Source: Oscheius tipulae (taxonomy: Eukaryota > Nematoda > Chromadorea > Rhabditida > Rhabditidae). From it: a stretch of DNA of 64,000 nt. Under the pieces are notes generated by a model. The model was not told where the DNA came from. It saw nothing but the letters and a program-made list of their open reading frames with translations, and ran no database searches. The stretch covers positions 7,316,001 through 7,380,000 of the forward strand of contig JASJZH010000006.1 of assembly GCA_037178975.1 (NCBI GenBank), given 5' to 3'. Of the stretch, positions 1-10,780 are shown piece after piece; the first letter of the stretch is position 1, and every line of letters begins with the position of its first letter. Position numbers and translations under genes: made by a program.

Positions 1-886
1 ATCGTCCCTTTAAAGGGACAAAAAAAATTGTGATGTCATCGCTGAACGTGGATTGTGTCGGCAGAGAACTGGCGAAAAATTCTTGATTACGTAAGTGACC
101 TCCGACCAAGGGATGAGGTGGCGGCGACCAAAGAGAAGACGGACCAATGAAGACTGAGAAAAGATTAAGGCGAGCTCCCTCACACGATCATTGCCCGAGT
201 CTATCACGATAATATCTTCAACTCACCTGAAACGAAAATATGTGTCTGTATCTTTCAAATTCTTACCAAATCGAAAATCTTTGATTGAGTTTCATAATGT
301 GGAGCATTTCGGCTCACCTCTGCCAATGCAGATGGGTGTCGTCAAGATGATTCTTGGTATATCCTCGGAAGTTGTGGAGAATTCAAAATAAGGTAAGCAT
401 CTGAAAGAGTTTCTTTAAAATTTGAAAAAGAGCAAGTGAAAAGGAGAATTAACGACAAGGGCCTAGTTAGGGTAAAACCGGTAGTTTTGTAACATTGTTG
501 CTCTAACTATCTAGCAAAATAGGTAGAAAAAAAGTGAGGACACTTTTTGCTCCCGCTACGACTAATGCAAGTGAGGAGAGTCTCGGTACTCCGTCCAGTT
601 CAAGATTTCTCAAAAGATCCTTGGTGCAAACTGAATGCGGAGAATAAAGCGCGACGCCGCTTTTCCGTTAAAAAAGAGAGGTTCATAGGACTGCAATGAC
701 AATAAAAGTTTTAGGATTCAAAAACTTAACATTATAAAGCGCGCTCCTCTGCGAAAACCTATAAGTCTTGGAAGGTCGCCAAACAGCTGAAATTTCCACA
801 GACTCGCTCTCTTTTAGTCTTATACAGTCACAATTTCGTGATAATACGTGTTTAATTGCAGTTGCTCTAGGCGGCTGTGTGCCTTC
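1..886. other. Upstream region of NELF-A, no supported gene
   Basis: Short open frames occur on both strands but none resembles a known protein or is framed by convincing splice sites. A possible splice acceptor (TTTAATTGCAG) ends near 861, 26 bases before the NELF-A start. It could serve a 5' untranslated intron or spliced-leader addition. Confidence 0.4.
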
Positions 887-3559
887 ATGGACTTCACGCA
901 GCCTAGCTGCGCTTCGCACCTTCCGGCAGCCCAAGGAGCCCTTTTAAAGGAAGCCGATCTTGTGAGTGCCTTTCTTGTTTACTATTTACTGTTTTTTTCT
1001 AGGTACGATGGTTACAAGTCAAGCTACAAGACCGCGAAAAGTGGGCAGGGAGGGAAGGGACCCAGTACGTCTCGAGAGAAATGATAGAAGAGCTCATGAT
1101 GTGCTTCAGTGTTAGTGTCTCACTAATTTTCCCATAAAATAATATTTTTAGACCGTCGAGAATCCTACAAAGCTGAAGGTTGTGCTATCGTTTCTGTATT
1201 TAACACCGAGGCAATCTAAAGCTGTAAGTTTTTTCATTCATTTCCTTAAACGTTTTACGTTCAGTGGAAAGAGAGTCTCACCGGTCTCTTAAACATTGCC
1301 AGGAGAGACCCTGACGACTGGGTTGAAGTTATTTCTGAGCTGTTCAGGTAAATTATCCATATATTCCACAATTTATCCGTTTCAGGGATGTTCCAATGGC
1401 TGGAGGCATCAAGCCGTCGGTCGAAGACCTTGCCAGCTATCGCAAAATGATCGATGAACTCAGACAAATAGGTAAACTACAATATTTTGTTCACTAAGTC
1501 TTTTTTCAGCTGAGGAACACGATGATGTAGGAAATCTAAGAACAGATCCGCCTTCTTTTAATATTTGTAATGCTCAAGTCGTGAAATCCCTTTTTGAAAA
1601 AGAGCCGGCGGTTCAAAAACATTTTGCACTGAAGAAGAAGCCGAAATCGCAGGCACTGCTGCAAGACATCAGAAAACGTTTGTTGGATATTTATTCTTTC
1701 ATAGTTTATATTTCAGAGAGCGACATATTAAACAACCAGAAAAGAGACAGGAAAGAAGCTATCATATCTGGATCCTTGCCCATTAAAATTAGGTCCACAA
1801 GAAGGGAGGCTAACAATACACGTTAGAGTTCATAATAAGCTTATGATTCGAAGATTTCAGTGCCTATGAGAGGTATTCCCAATCAGAATCAGGTCAAGAT
1901 GAGTCAGGGCTTTACGAACGAGCCGAAAAAGTTCATCAGGCCTTTAGCAAAAAGAGAAGGTGGTGTGAAGCTGCTCGGTAGGCGTATTCAGTACTTTTTC
2001 GAATATTTGTCCTAGATATTGGCGATCTGCCGATGTCTTTGAAACAGAGAAGACAGGTTGAAAAAGAAGATGAAAAGAAGAGGGCTATAGAGGAGAAGGA
2101 GCACCAGAGAAAAGCCAAAGAGGAGGAGAGGAAGCAGCAAGCTGAATTCAAGCGGCAAGCAGTGGTCAAAGCCAAAGATGATACTGATCGTCATCTTGAG
2201 GAGAAGAGGAATCCTTTGGAGAAGCTGATCAAGCCAGTTTTAAAGACCGAACCAATCAAAATTGTATGTTTTTGCCTTTTATCCTTCTAAAAATGGTTTC
2301 AGCCGGCAAAGAATGCAAGTGTTGTTCCACAGGCGCTCAAAAGACCTGCTCCGCCAGCGGAACCACCTTTCCAGAGTGAAATAAAAGCAGTGGTTGAACC
2401 AAAACCACAGGTTCGACAGCCTATACCACAACAAAACTTTGTTCCGACAAGCGAGCTGCCGCTTACGGTAAGACCAGTTATTTCTTTTCAATTTGAAACT
2501 TTAGCACATTCAATCTCAGCAGCATGTGCCGACTCATCAAGCGCAGCCTATGCAAGTGCAACAGCTACAACAGCCACTTCATCATCAGCCCATGATGCAA
2601 CAGATGCAACAACAAATGCCACAGGCAATGCAGCAGCAGATGCAGCAGAATCTTCAACAGCAAATGCATCAGCCACAGCTGTTTCGGCTACCACAACAGT
2701 CGCAGCAACAGCAGCAGCCGTACAACCCGAATCTTCAACGTCCAGTTATTGTACAAGTAGGGCTTTCGTTTCTTTTTGCAAGCTTTAAGCGACGAAATGT
2801 TCAAGATAGATTGAAACTCGGATCACACCTGACCTACGCTTGAATAGTCTTGCCATATGTTCCTATAGCATGTGTGTAACAAATATCCTTCCTGAGCCAT
2901 ATTTTGTTATCCAAACTCTTCCCATTTCTGTCTTCTACCGATCACAGCGAAACAATGTTTTTATCCAGAACTATCCGGGTACTCAAGCTATCCAGATTCC
3001 TGGATCATCACAAATGCAACAACAGTCGGCGTTTCTTCTTGCCTCTCCACAGCAGCCAACAGGAATCGTTGATGTGAGGACAATTATCACTATAACAGGA
3101 CATACATTTTTAGTTCCAAGATGCAGATGTGGCTCGCAAATGCCAAGAAATTCTCAACTCTGCCAATGCGCTAGATGATCGCGGTCGGAACCTTGTCGTT
3201 CAGTTCATGAAAGGTGGACTGCGATGTATGTGTATTTTCTTACTAAACACAAACCATGTTTAGGCGGCCCAGCTAGTCAAACTATGGAACATATCATGAC
3301 GTTGAAACTGTCGGAGAACGTCGAGAATGGATTGGTTGACGGCAGGCATCAAAAATTAAAAGTGGAGGTGTTCTTCCAAGTAGGACTGTTTATCTTTTGT
3401 TTGATGTTTGACTTTTTTCAGATGGACCTGTCGAACGGGGAATGGAAACGTCTCCGAAAGTGTCGCTTGTTGGAAGGAGAAGAACTAGGTTTAATGAATC
3501 AACAGCATTCCCAGCCCTCTTGGCACTCCCAACAATACAACCCTCAAAGGTTTACCTGA
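887..3559 (+). CDS. NELFA: Negative elongation factor A (NELF-A)
   Basis: NELF-A is a subunit of the nuclear NELF complex, which with DSIF holds RNA polymerase II paused near promoters. The spliced model has about 15 exons and about 640 residues; human NELF-A has about 530. The N-terminal helical domain reads WLQVKLQ...W...EMIEELMMCFS, then KLKVVLSFLYLTPRQSK and PDDWVEVISELFRDVP, which line up with the human WLHNKL, LCF, VKLKLLLGTLHLPRR and DPWVLMVADILKSFPD segments. HFALKKKPKSQALL matches human HFQLKRKPKSATL, and VKLLDIGDLPM matches RGVKLLDISELDM. A charged coiled coil (about 2050-2240) and a Gln-rich stretch (about 2500-2750) separate these from the conserved C-terminus, where LKLSENVENG...VFFQMDLSNGEWKRLRKCR matches the human end. 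The ATG at 887 is the first in frame before the conserved domain. Exon limits in the Gln-rich part are less certain than the identity. Confidence 0.88.
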
Positions 3560-3782
3560 AGGTTGTATATTGTATCTACTAATATTTGCCACATTCCCCG
3601 ACAATCAAACCTCTAGTATTTAAAGTCTCAAATTTGTATCCCATTACAAACAGCTGGCGATGATTCTTAATAATGACGGGTCCCTTATTTTTATGCTGTA
3701 AACACACTGCATTGACAACTCTATTGATTCGGTCTCCTTTTTGATCTGTCAAAAAATATCAAAACTATTAAAGTCATGTCTT

Positions 3783-3788
3783 TAATAA
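3783..3788 (+). terminator. Candidate poly(A) signal of NELF-A
   Basis: AATAAA lies about 220 bases past the NELF-A stop and about 200 bases before the next start codon. It is the first exact match downstream that I found. Confidence 0.4.
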
Positions 3789-3993
3789 ATGTATAAGGCT
3801 CTTACATTGGGAACTCCTGACAATGTGTCTACGTAGTATGCAAACAAAGATGACACAGACGGACAACCCCGCCTATCCTTTCGAAAGGCCTTATCAACAG
3901 CTTTACTGGCCTCCAAAAGCCATTCTCCCTCTTTGGCTCTCTTTCCATCTATTGATCTCAACTGTCACCTGATTTTATAATTTTAGAAAGAAA

Positions 3994-4420
3994 ATGTACA
4001 ACGGAGGATACTGTCACCGTCGTTCCAGTTCGAGCTCCAGCTCAAGCTCCAGTTCCTCATCTTGTGGATCCCCCTATGCCACAACGTATATCCCGGTAGG
4101 TAGCTTGAGAAGATGAAAAACTTCAATACTTCTAGCCAATTCCTGCTCCAGCCGTTATTGCCGCCCCTCCCTATCCCGTCCCTCCCGGAATAGTTGGAGC
4201 CGGAGTCTCTCCTTACCCCACCGTCGGAGTTGGAGCAATGCCCCACGGAGGACCTATTGGAGTTGGGGTAGAGGTAGTACCACAGCCTTACCCTATGCCC
4301 GGACAGCCTGGCTACAATCCTTCCCATATGCCTGGACAGCCCAATCCCTACCAGAACCAACAAAATCCTGCATACAACCCCTACAACCAGCCCTATCAGG
4401 GGTACAACAGGCCATACTAG
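3994..4420 (+). CDS. Small Ser-run, Pro/Gly/Tyr/Gln-rich protein
   Basis: Two exons (3994-4095 and 4136-4420), joined by a 40-nt intron, give 128 residues in one frame. The N-terminus carries MYNGGYCHRR followed by a run of 12 serines and CGSPY. The second exon is Pro/Gly/Val-rich, then has repeats of PGQP, NPY and NQ ending QGYNRPY. There is no signal peptide at this ATG, and an acceptor (TTTTAG) ends 7 bases before it. Either a 5' exon with the signal is missing from the model or the message is trans-spliced here. The composition resembles structural or extracellular low-complexity proteins of nematodes; I do not recognise a family. Confidence 0.6.
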
Positions 4421-7014
4421 GTCTGATTAGGCCTTCCTGACGATGGTTTCCGGTAATCGATTGACAATAAAACGTTTTATGGAGGCACTTCAAATAAGCG
4501 GTAAAAGAAAAAGACTTTGACAGCTACAAAGCATTGCTGACTTTCTTTCCAATCGGTTGATGCTGCTAACCATCAGGAAATGCAAACAGCATCTGACACT
4601 AAACGGACAAGGTCATTGACAAACCATTTTTCTGCAAGGGAGAATACGGCTTTATGGATATTTCGAGAATATCTTATGAGCTAAAATCTAACTGACAGAG
4701 ATAAGGAAGCTACTCAAGAGTAAGGCATGTTGTCCTTTTGGCAGCTTTTGCAAAGAGAGATTGTACCACAAACTGGAAACATCAAAACGTCGCAAAATGG
4801 AACTGTGTCAGTAGGTACCAAACAGCTGTCTTTTTATGACACCGGATTGTCAAGTAGTAGGTGTGAACTGTGATATATGGATTATTTCATTTGCAGATGG
4901 GAGAACACGTGCGCACGGGGAGGTTTTCAGCCGTCGGGCCGGAACACAAAGCCTTTATTTGTAACTATACCGTTGGATTCCGGTTTCTTCTTCTCTGATT
5001 ACAGCCTTCTTCATGACCGTCGTTCCCAACTATTCTGGGTTAATATTCAGACTCTTGCGAAAAGCAATGCTCCAAAGCTACGGGAATGTCAGATTCGAGT
5101 GGCTGGACAATGGATTACTATTCCATGGCGACCCGTAGGACCCCCTCACACGATTCTGAATACGAGAGACAAAGCCCGCCCATCTGCCATATCTGCCGAT
5201 TGCAACTAGTTTATCCTTCCGCTTTATTTCACTGTCGAAATTTGTCGAAATTTTGTTCTGTCCCTCGATAGTAAGTTTCTCCTGTCGCGTGCCAGTGGCT
5301 TTCCCAATTAGCCATCCGAGTTGGTCAGCACTCATTAACCTTTCAAGACACTACGATGCCTTCGGCTTCATTAATAAGAAGATGTGGTGATCCTCTGCAT
5401 TTGCTATTCGAACATAGACCTCATCATCATTTTTGTAGGCGTGCCAATTTTGAACATTGTCTTAATTCATTCCATTCATCCTCTATTACATGTCTCAATT
5501 CTCTCTTCACATGCTAATTGGCAACATCTTTCGCTGGCTATTTCAGTCGTTTTCTCTGTAATCGGATCGTTGGACAGGTGAATCGAATACCAGTTGAGAA
5601 CAACCACGAAAGGACATAAAACTGGGGGACTGGCGTAAGACGGCAACAGAAACAGCAGCAGCTGTCACATTCTATCAACACAGTTCTCTTTTGGGCTTTT
5701 TCCGCGTTTCACTTTGTTGAGAAGCAGATTGATATCATAAGTTCAACTCTATTCTTGTTGATCTTTGATTCTCTTTCTCCTCTTGTATATAACTTTGGTA
5801 ACTTTCTTTACTTCCATTTTCATTAGTTCTGCTTTGCTGTACTTGCCAACCTGTCCTCACCAAATCGACTTCATTCTTTCTCTTCTAGCCGGTCTGTCAC
5901 ATATCCTGATTCTATATCCTATACATTTATTAACTTTCCATCAGCTAAATCTTCACTCATCCTGTACAATTTGAAACTAGACCAACTAACAGATGATGGA
6001 AACATCTTGAAAGTCGAAAACTTCCAATTTACCTGATTTTATTTGACCAAACACTATTCCTTGTTCTGTGTCCAAAACGACATATCACCATTTTTTCTTG
6101 TTCTTACGAGGCCACAAACCTTCCTTCCTTGATTAATGACCCCAATGAGGTCCGGCCAGGTGTGACTCAAACTTACGAATGTTCCGCGTGTAAAAATCGG
6201 CTGAGTCACTCTTTTATTTTCGCTCAAAACAGTTGGGACCACCGGAGTGGTCGTTGATAAACGACTTTGAGAGCCAATAAAAGCTTTACCCTCAACAGGC
6301 TCTCCTTCAGTTCCAGTGGCCTGACCACCATACACCAAAGTGTCACCTCCCCGTCACTCGTCCCTTTTTGAAACTTCGAGGCATGTTTAAGAATTTATTG
6401 CCATTTTATTAGGGATGAGCAGAAGCATCTGCGTTTATCTATGGCAGCGCAGAGTGACTGACTCACGGCGAGCTCTGGACATCATTCCGCCCATATGCCT
6501 TCGACAAAATCCGCCGAGTGACCCCCTAGAGTTTGTGATTTTTGATACGCCCGTGCGCGCGAGAGACTGGCAAATCCCAACACCACATTTTTGTGGTCGT
6601 GTCCGTTTTTGGCTCGAGCTTATGCGTCCATACTTCCCAAAGAAATATGCCTCACTTAAAAAACGAGCGCCTTGTCGGAGGGACAAAACATAACTCTAAG
6701 GCGATCCAATACTCACCGCCCTTTTGTTTTTGGCTGATTACCAGTCGGTGTCCTTCCCTACTTAAACTCTCAACTTTCAGACAAATGAATTGTTCAACTA
6801 TTTGTCTTCTGACTACGTATATCAACTTTATGCGAGGACCCTCTACTACAGTAAGTGCTTGATATCCTTAGATGCAGAGAACCACGTCTAGTCAGTTCCT
6901 TTTGCACGCTTTCTTATCTTCCCCTCACTCTCTCCATAATCCAAGCTACAAGAGAAAAAACTGCTGCGCCCGTACTTATTCCAGTTGCCCAATGGCGTGT
7001 GGAGTGGCAGACGG
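4421..7014. other. No confidently assigned gene; possible exons
   Basis: One stop-free frame at 4880-5209 (+) includes RRSQLFWVNIQTL and AGQWITIPWRP. It has an acceptor-like TTTGCAG before it but no recognisable family. A well-framed exon candidate lies at about 6781-6850 (TTTCAG acceptor, GTAAGT donor) encoding TNELFNYLSSDYVYQLYA. It could belong to the Cys-rich gene that follows or to a separate gene. The rest is AT-rich without coding signal. Confidence 0.35.
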
Positions 7015-8201
7015 ATGATTGCTTTACAAATGACCGCTTTGTGTTGGAGTATCTCATGGCTTGGCGTCTTGACGAAGGCTGCCCTAAAAACACATGCTGA
7101 ATGCGTCAGACTCCTGTTGAGCCATCTCTCTAGGGAGGGTGGGTGTGTGTGCGCGGGCTATTCGGCTGCAACACATTTGTAGAGTATCTGGCATTATTCC
7201 CAGAAGCTGTTAATGCGAGAACAATGGGCATGTGATGTAGAAATGACGACACTTATGCTAAATAGGAATGGGTTTACAACTTTTCAGGGATGTGGCTATT
7301 GCGTGGACACCCGCTCGAGCTACCGCAACTGCTACGAGAATGTTCTTGAATGTGCCTACAGAGATCCTGCATCTTTGTTTATGTGCCTGAATGTTTATGA
7401 AAACACCGGGTAAGCAAGAGTCATTAAAAAAACCGTGTAAGTGTCAGAGATCTAATCACTCATATTGCTCGCTGTGTGTCCTATGAGCAATTCTATATCA
7501 GCGACAGTGAGATCCAAAGTGTAAGGAAGGTTTTTGACAGTGATAGTGATATTTTAGTTAGAAGACGTGCGCACTTGCAAGTACAGTAATGTTCAACATT
7601 GTGAATGCGACGAATGTCCGACAATCACGACCACCGAGATGCCAACTTCAACCACCTCAACCAAAGCACCAACAACAACTCACAGGTACTATATAACTAG
7701 ATGCGCTCTCTAAATATGATGGGTCTATTAACAAAAACTTATCTTTTTTTGTACGAAAGCTGAACACGTCTTTTTAAGACCGAAGTACATTCATACAAAA
7801 GATTGTACAAATTGCAATTATCAAGTACGCTTCCCACTTGTAATTACTAGTCCTCCCACCTAGCTTTGAGCAATGCGTTTGACTGAAGTAGTACCATATT
7901 TGTCCATGCTCAAGAACAAGGATATGTTTGGGAGTATGCGAACATCCGAAGTACATTTTTACAAAAGGTCTAAGTGCCAAATTATCGAAACGTTGATACA
8001 GGTAATTTTTGCAGAAACGGCCACCACAAGCATCATCATAGCACCCAACATCAAAATAAGTACGAGCGGCACCATCCTCTCGCCTTCCACAACGGCTCGA
8101 TCGGCACTGCCTCCGCCTACCGCGAGCCGCAGGTTGCCGCATCCTCAACCCAGTTCTTAATTGCCACATTTGCCTACTTCTTCCTTCGACTACTCTTGTA
8201 G
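7015..8201 (+). CDS. Cys-rich secreted protein, probable GPI anchor
   Basis: Five exons (7015-7104, 7288-7409, 7448-7520, 7558-7685, 8015-8201) total 600 nt in one frame, 199 residues. The start gives a plausible signal peptide (MIALQMTALCWSISWLGVL). The ectodomain is Cys-rich: GCGYCVDTR, CYENVLECAY, FMCLNVY, ARCVSYEQ, then CKYSNVQHCECDECP. It is followed by a Thr/Pro linker (TTTEMPTSTTSTKAPTTTH) and a His-rich stretch. The C-terminus is a short hydrophobic tail (FLIATFAYFFLRLLL) after small residues, typical of a GPI-attachment signal. The family is not recognised. The first exon is the weakest part: another frame across it (AQWRVEWQTDDCF...) also looks protein-like. The last intron is 328 nt. 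Confidence 0.55.
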
Positions 8202-8980
8202 TCTCTGTCTCCCGGAAATTTTTGATAATTGCTCTCGGGTACTTTTGCTGGTGTGTCTTCCCCTAGAGCTTGTTATACTTTCCTGTATATTTATGTCTCT
8301 TCCCGGACCAGGCCAGCCCAAAGCTTAAATATCTCATTACCGAATATACAGATTGCTGTGTAATAAGTGTTTGCCCCCTTGCACAGTATTTGCTGCCCCG
8401 CCCTAAGGTGTCCGAATTGGCGCCCTCGATATCACAATCCAATCATCTTCTCTTCTCATATCGGCCCCCATGTATCCGGTTGTCTCTCCGGGACAGTCAT
8501 CCGTTTTGGTCATTTTCATAATGAGTTGAAAACATTCCACTGTCATGCCCAAATTGATATAATAAACTTTTGTGTGTTTTCATATGCGTAAGCATTACTC
8601 TATTCTTTGACTTGCCAAGTTTTGGAAGATTGAAGGACCGATCCTGTTTGAAAAGTGAGGTACGCGCGGCGGTTCCCATGGTCAGTTGTGCTCTATAAAT
8701 AAGCATCTGCCATGCCGGCGCATCCCCAATGTTGTAGGTCTGATCGCCCAGGCTCGAAATTTATGGCAATCTAGATAGAGAGCCGTCAGACGAGGGAACC
8801 GTGTGGACATGTTCCCATGTCCTGATGACACTTCCTGTCTCTCCGTTGTATAGTGTCAAAGAACTCGCGGTATGGGTAGAGTCACGGAACTGACTCATAC
8901 GTCGCAGAATCGCTGGTCTCTGTTTCCTCTTCTTTCTTGGCCTCTCATCTTCAGGAACCCCGTTTACAGATGACGTAGTA
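8202..8980. other. Intergenic, no gene seen
   Basis: Short open frames only. Nothing with splice-site support or family resemblance was found between the Cys-rich gene and the FGF gene. Confidence 0.4.
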
Positions 8981-10523
8981 ATGCTTCAAAGCAGATGGTT
9001 ACTTCAAAGGATACTTTTCTTCAGGTATCTTGCCCCCGAGACTCTATTCAATCGACAGGTTTTCAGTGTCGTCTTATCTGTTCTACTGCCATACGGTACA
9101 ACCGGTCCCGTTTTCCAAGAGGGTGAAGTCCATTGGCAGCTGTACAGCTTCTGCAGTCAGGGCTATCTACAGAACTACTTGGGCACGCTCAACGCGAGAG
9201 GAGTTTCTCACAAACCTTGTTCAGGTATCTTTATTCCTTTTTCTCGCCTAACTGACATTCAGCTGAATACCGAGTACGAATTCAGAGGTCGGGAGCGATC
9301 CAGTTAATCCACGTACAGACAAACACTTTCATCTGTTTCAATCGGCGTCGGAGAATTACAGTCAGAGTGGGTCGTTCTTATCTAAATCCGTTTCCTCGAA
9401 TACCAACAACATCTTGTCGCCGCGTAATCATACAGGTGGTTCTGAGCGCGCGTAGATTGCTCATTAGGCCTGCGGGAAAAAGCTGCCGTGTGAAAAGAGG
9501 GGCCTATGATGAGGCTCTTTTTCTGAGGCATCGCATGCACCCGCGGAGACAAGAGACAGGCGCCAAGGGACTGTGTCCATAAGGGTGATTTGTAGCCGGG
9601 CGGGGAGCCTGTTCCGCTCGCTTTAGTTCATTAGTATAGAGGGGGAGGAACAAATGAATCTATTGCAGATGACAGGAATGAGTCCAAAATGCTACTTCTA
9701 TGAGCGGATAAACGATCAAGGATTCACCGAACTGGAATCGGCAGCAGAGCCAGGACTGTTTTTGGGTATGTTGCTGTTAACTGCTCTGGAGTTTCACCAT
9801 GCTTTTTCAGTGGATTAGCACAAGGCGAATGATGCTTGTTATGGCATTTTGCAATGTTTTTATTCGTTCAACAACACTCTTGTTCTTTATTTGTAATCTT
9901 GTTTCCCACTCTAGGAGTCAAAACAAAAGCACAACCAGGTTTCAAAGTAAAATATCCCAAAATATTAGGTTGTGACACTTGTGAAACTACCCTCAAGGTA
10001 CAAAAAACCTGATGAATAAGTAGTAATTTCAACTGCTCGCAGTCTTTCATATTTTCAAGATTCTGATCATCTCCTATATTTGATCATCTTCTTCTTTGCT
10101 TTAAATTTAAAAGTGGCGCATTCTGTTGAGCTAGAAACTCCAACTTCCCTGCATTTTTAAAAGATTCGCGAAGCGTCAGATGAAAACATTGGGGAGCACC
10201 TGTTGTAGTGTAAATAAGTATCTTATTAGCATCTAAACATTGGTTGTTATTATAACAAAGTTTCAGGTTTCAACAGCCGAGGAAGATTTCAAGATCCGGC
10301 TACTTATGCATTTAAGAGGAAACCATTCAGTTGGATCAAGTTCGAACGTTACGTTTCTTTCCGGGATCTGCAATCCTGCGCTCCTCGTCGGAAAGTTCAC
10401 CGGGCTCCTGAAGTTTCAACTCCTGACTATCGGGCAATAATGAGGGCAGCCCTCATCGACAAGATCCGTGCGACTCATGATGGTCCCTATAACTCCCAGA
10501 ATGGATCTGGTCCCTTGCCTTAA
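8981..10523 (+). CDS. Fibroblast growth factor, EGL-17/LET-756-like
   Basis: This is a secreted FGF ligand, expected to signal through an EGL-15-type receptor tyrosine kinase. Four exons (8981-9224, 9263-9366, 9669-9765, 10267-10523) add to 702 nt, 233 residues, in one frame. The beta-trefoil core is visible. QLYSFCSQGYLQNYLGTLNAR starts it. EYRVRIQRSGAIQLIHVQ leads into TNTFICFNRRRRITVR, then CYFYERINDQGFTELESA, and, across the last intron, LFLGFNSRGRFQDP...FSWIKFERYV. The FNxxGRFxxP and CxFxExxxxxGFTxLxS signatures are classic FGF. The basic RRRR could bind heparan sulfate. The last 40 residues are a non-conserved tail. The start is uncertain: an acceptor (TTCTTCAG) near 9024 may mark the true exon 1 boundary, and VFSVVLSVLLPYG could be an internal or weak signal sequence. 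Introns 2 and 3 (302 and 501 nt) are long for this window. Confidence 0.82.
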
Positions 10524-10618
10524 ACCTATATGTAGACTTTGAGACGATACGGGTGTACTTTTTGTATCTTTTTGGGAAGAAAAGATAAGTGTGGTGCATA
10601 TCATTTTGGCATACATCC

Positions 10619-10624
10619 AATAAA
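10619..10624 (+). terminator. Candidate poly(A) signal of FGF gene
   Basis: AATAAA sits about 95 bases after the FGF stop and about 150 bases before the acceptor preceding the channel start. This spacing is like that between nematode operon genes. Confidence 0.4.
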
Positions 10625-10780
10625 ATATACTTTGAATCTCATTTCTTCCAGTAAACTTGCAGACGAATCTGCCACGCGAACCATGTGTTGTTGTGTAAAG
10701 CGCTTTCACGTTAGCACTCACCTCCTCATTGATTTCTCCCTCATTTTCCATCGATATTTTGTGACCATCTTTCAGCCAAA

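Noticed and set aside
2390..2788. Ala/Thr-rich frame over the Gln-rich region
   Set aside because: It is the shifted reading of CAG/CAA repeats; the Gln frame joins the NELF-A exons on both sides.
6415..6693. 92-codon frame open on both strands
   Set aside because: Both strands are open, and neither frame shows family motifs or splice continuity with neighbours.
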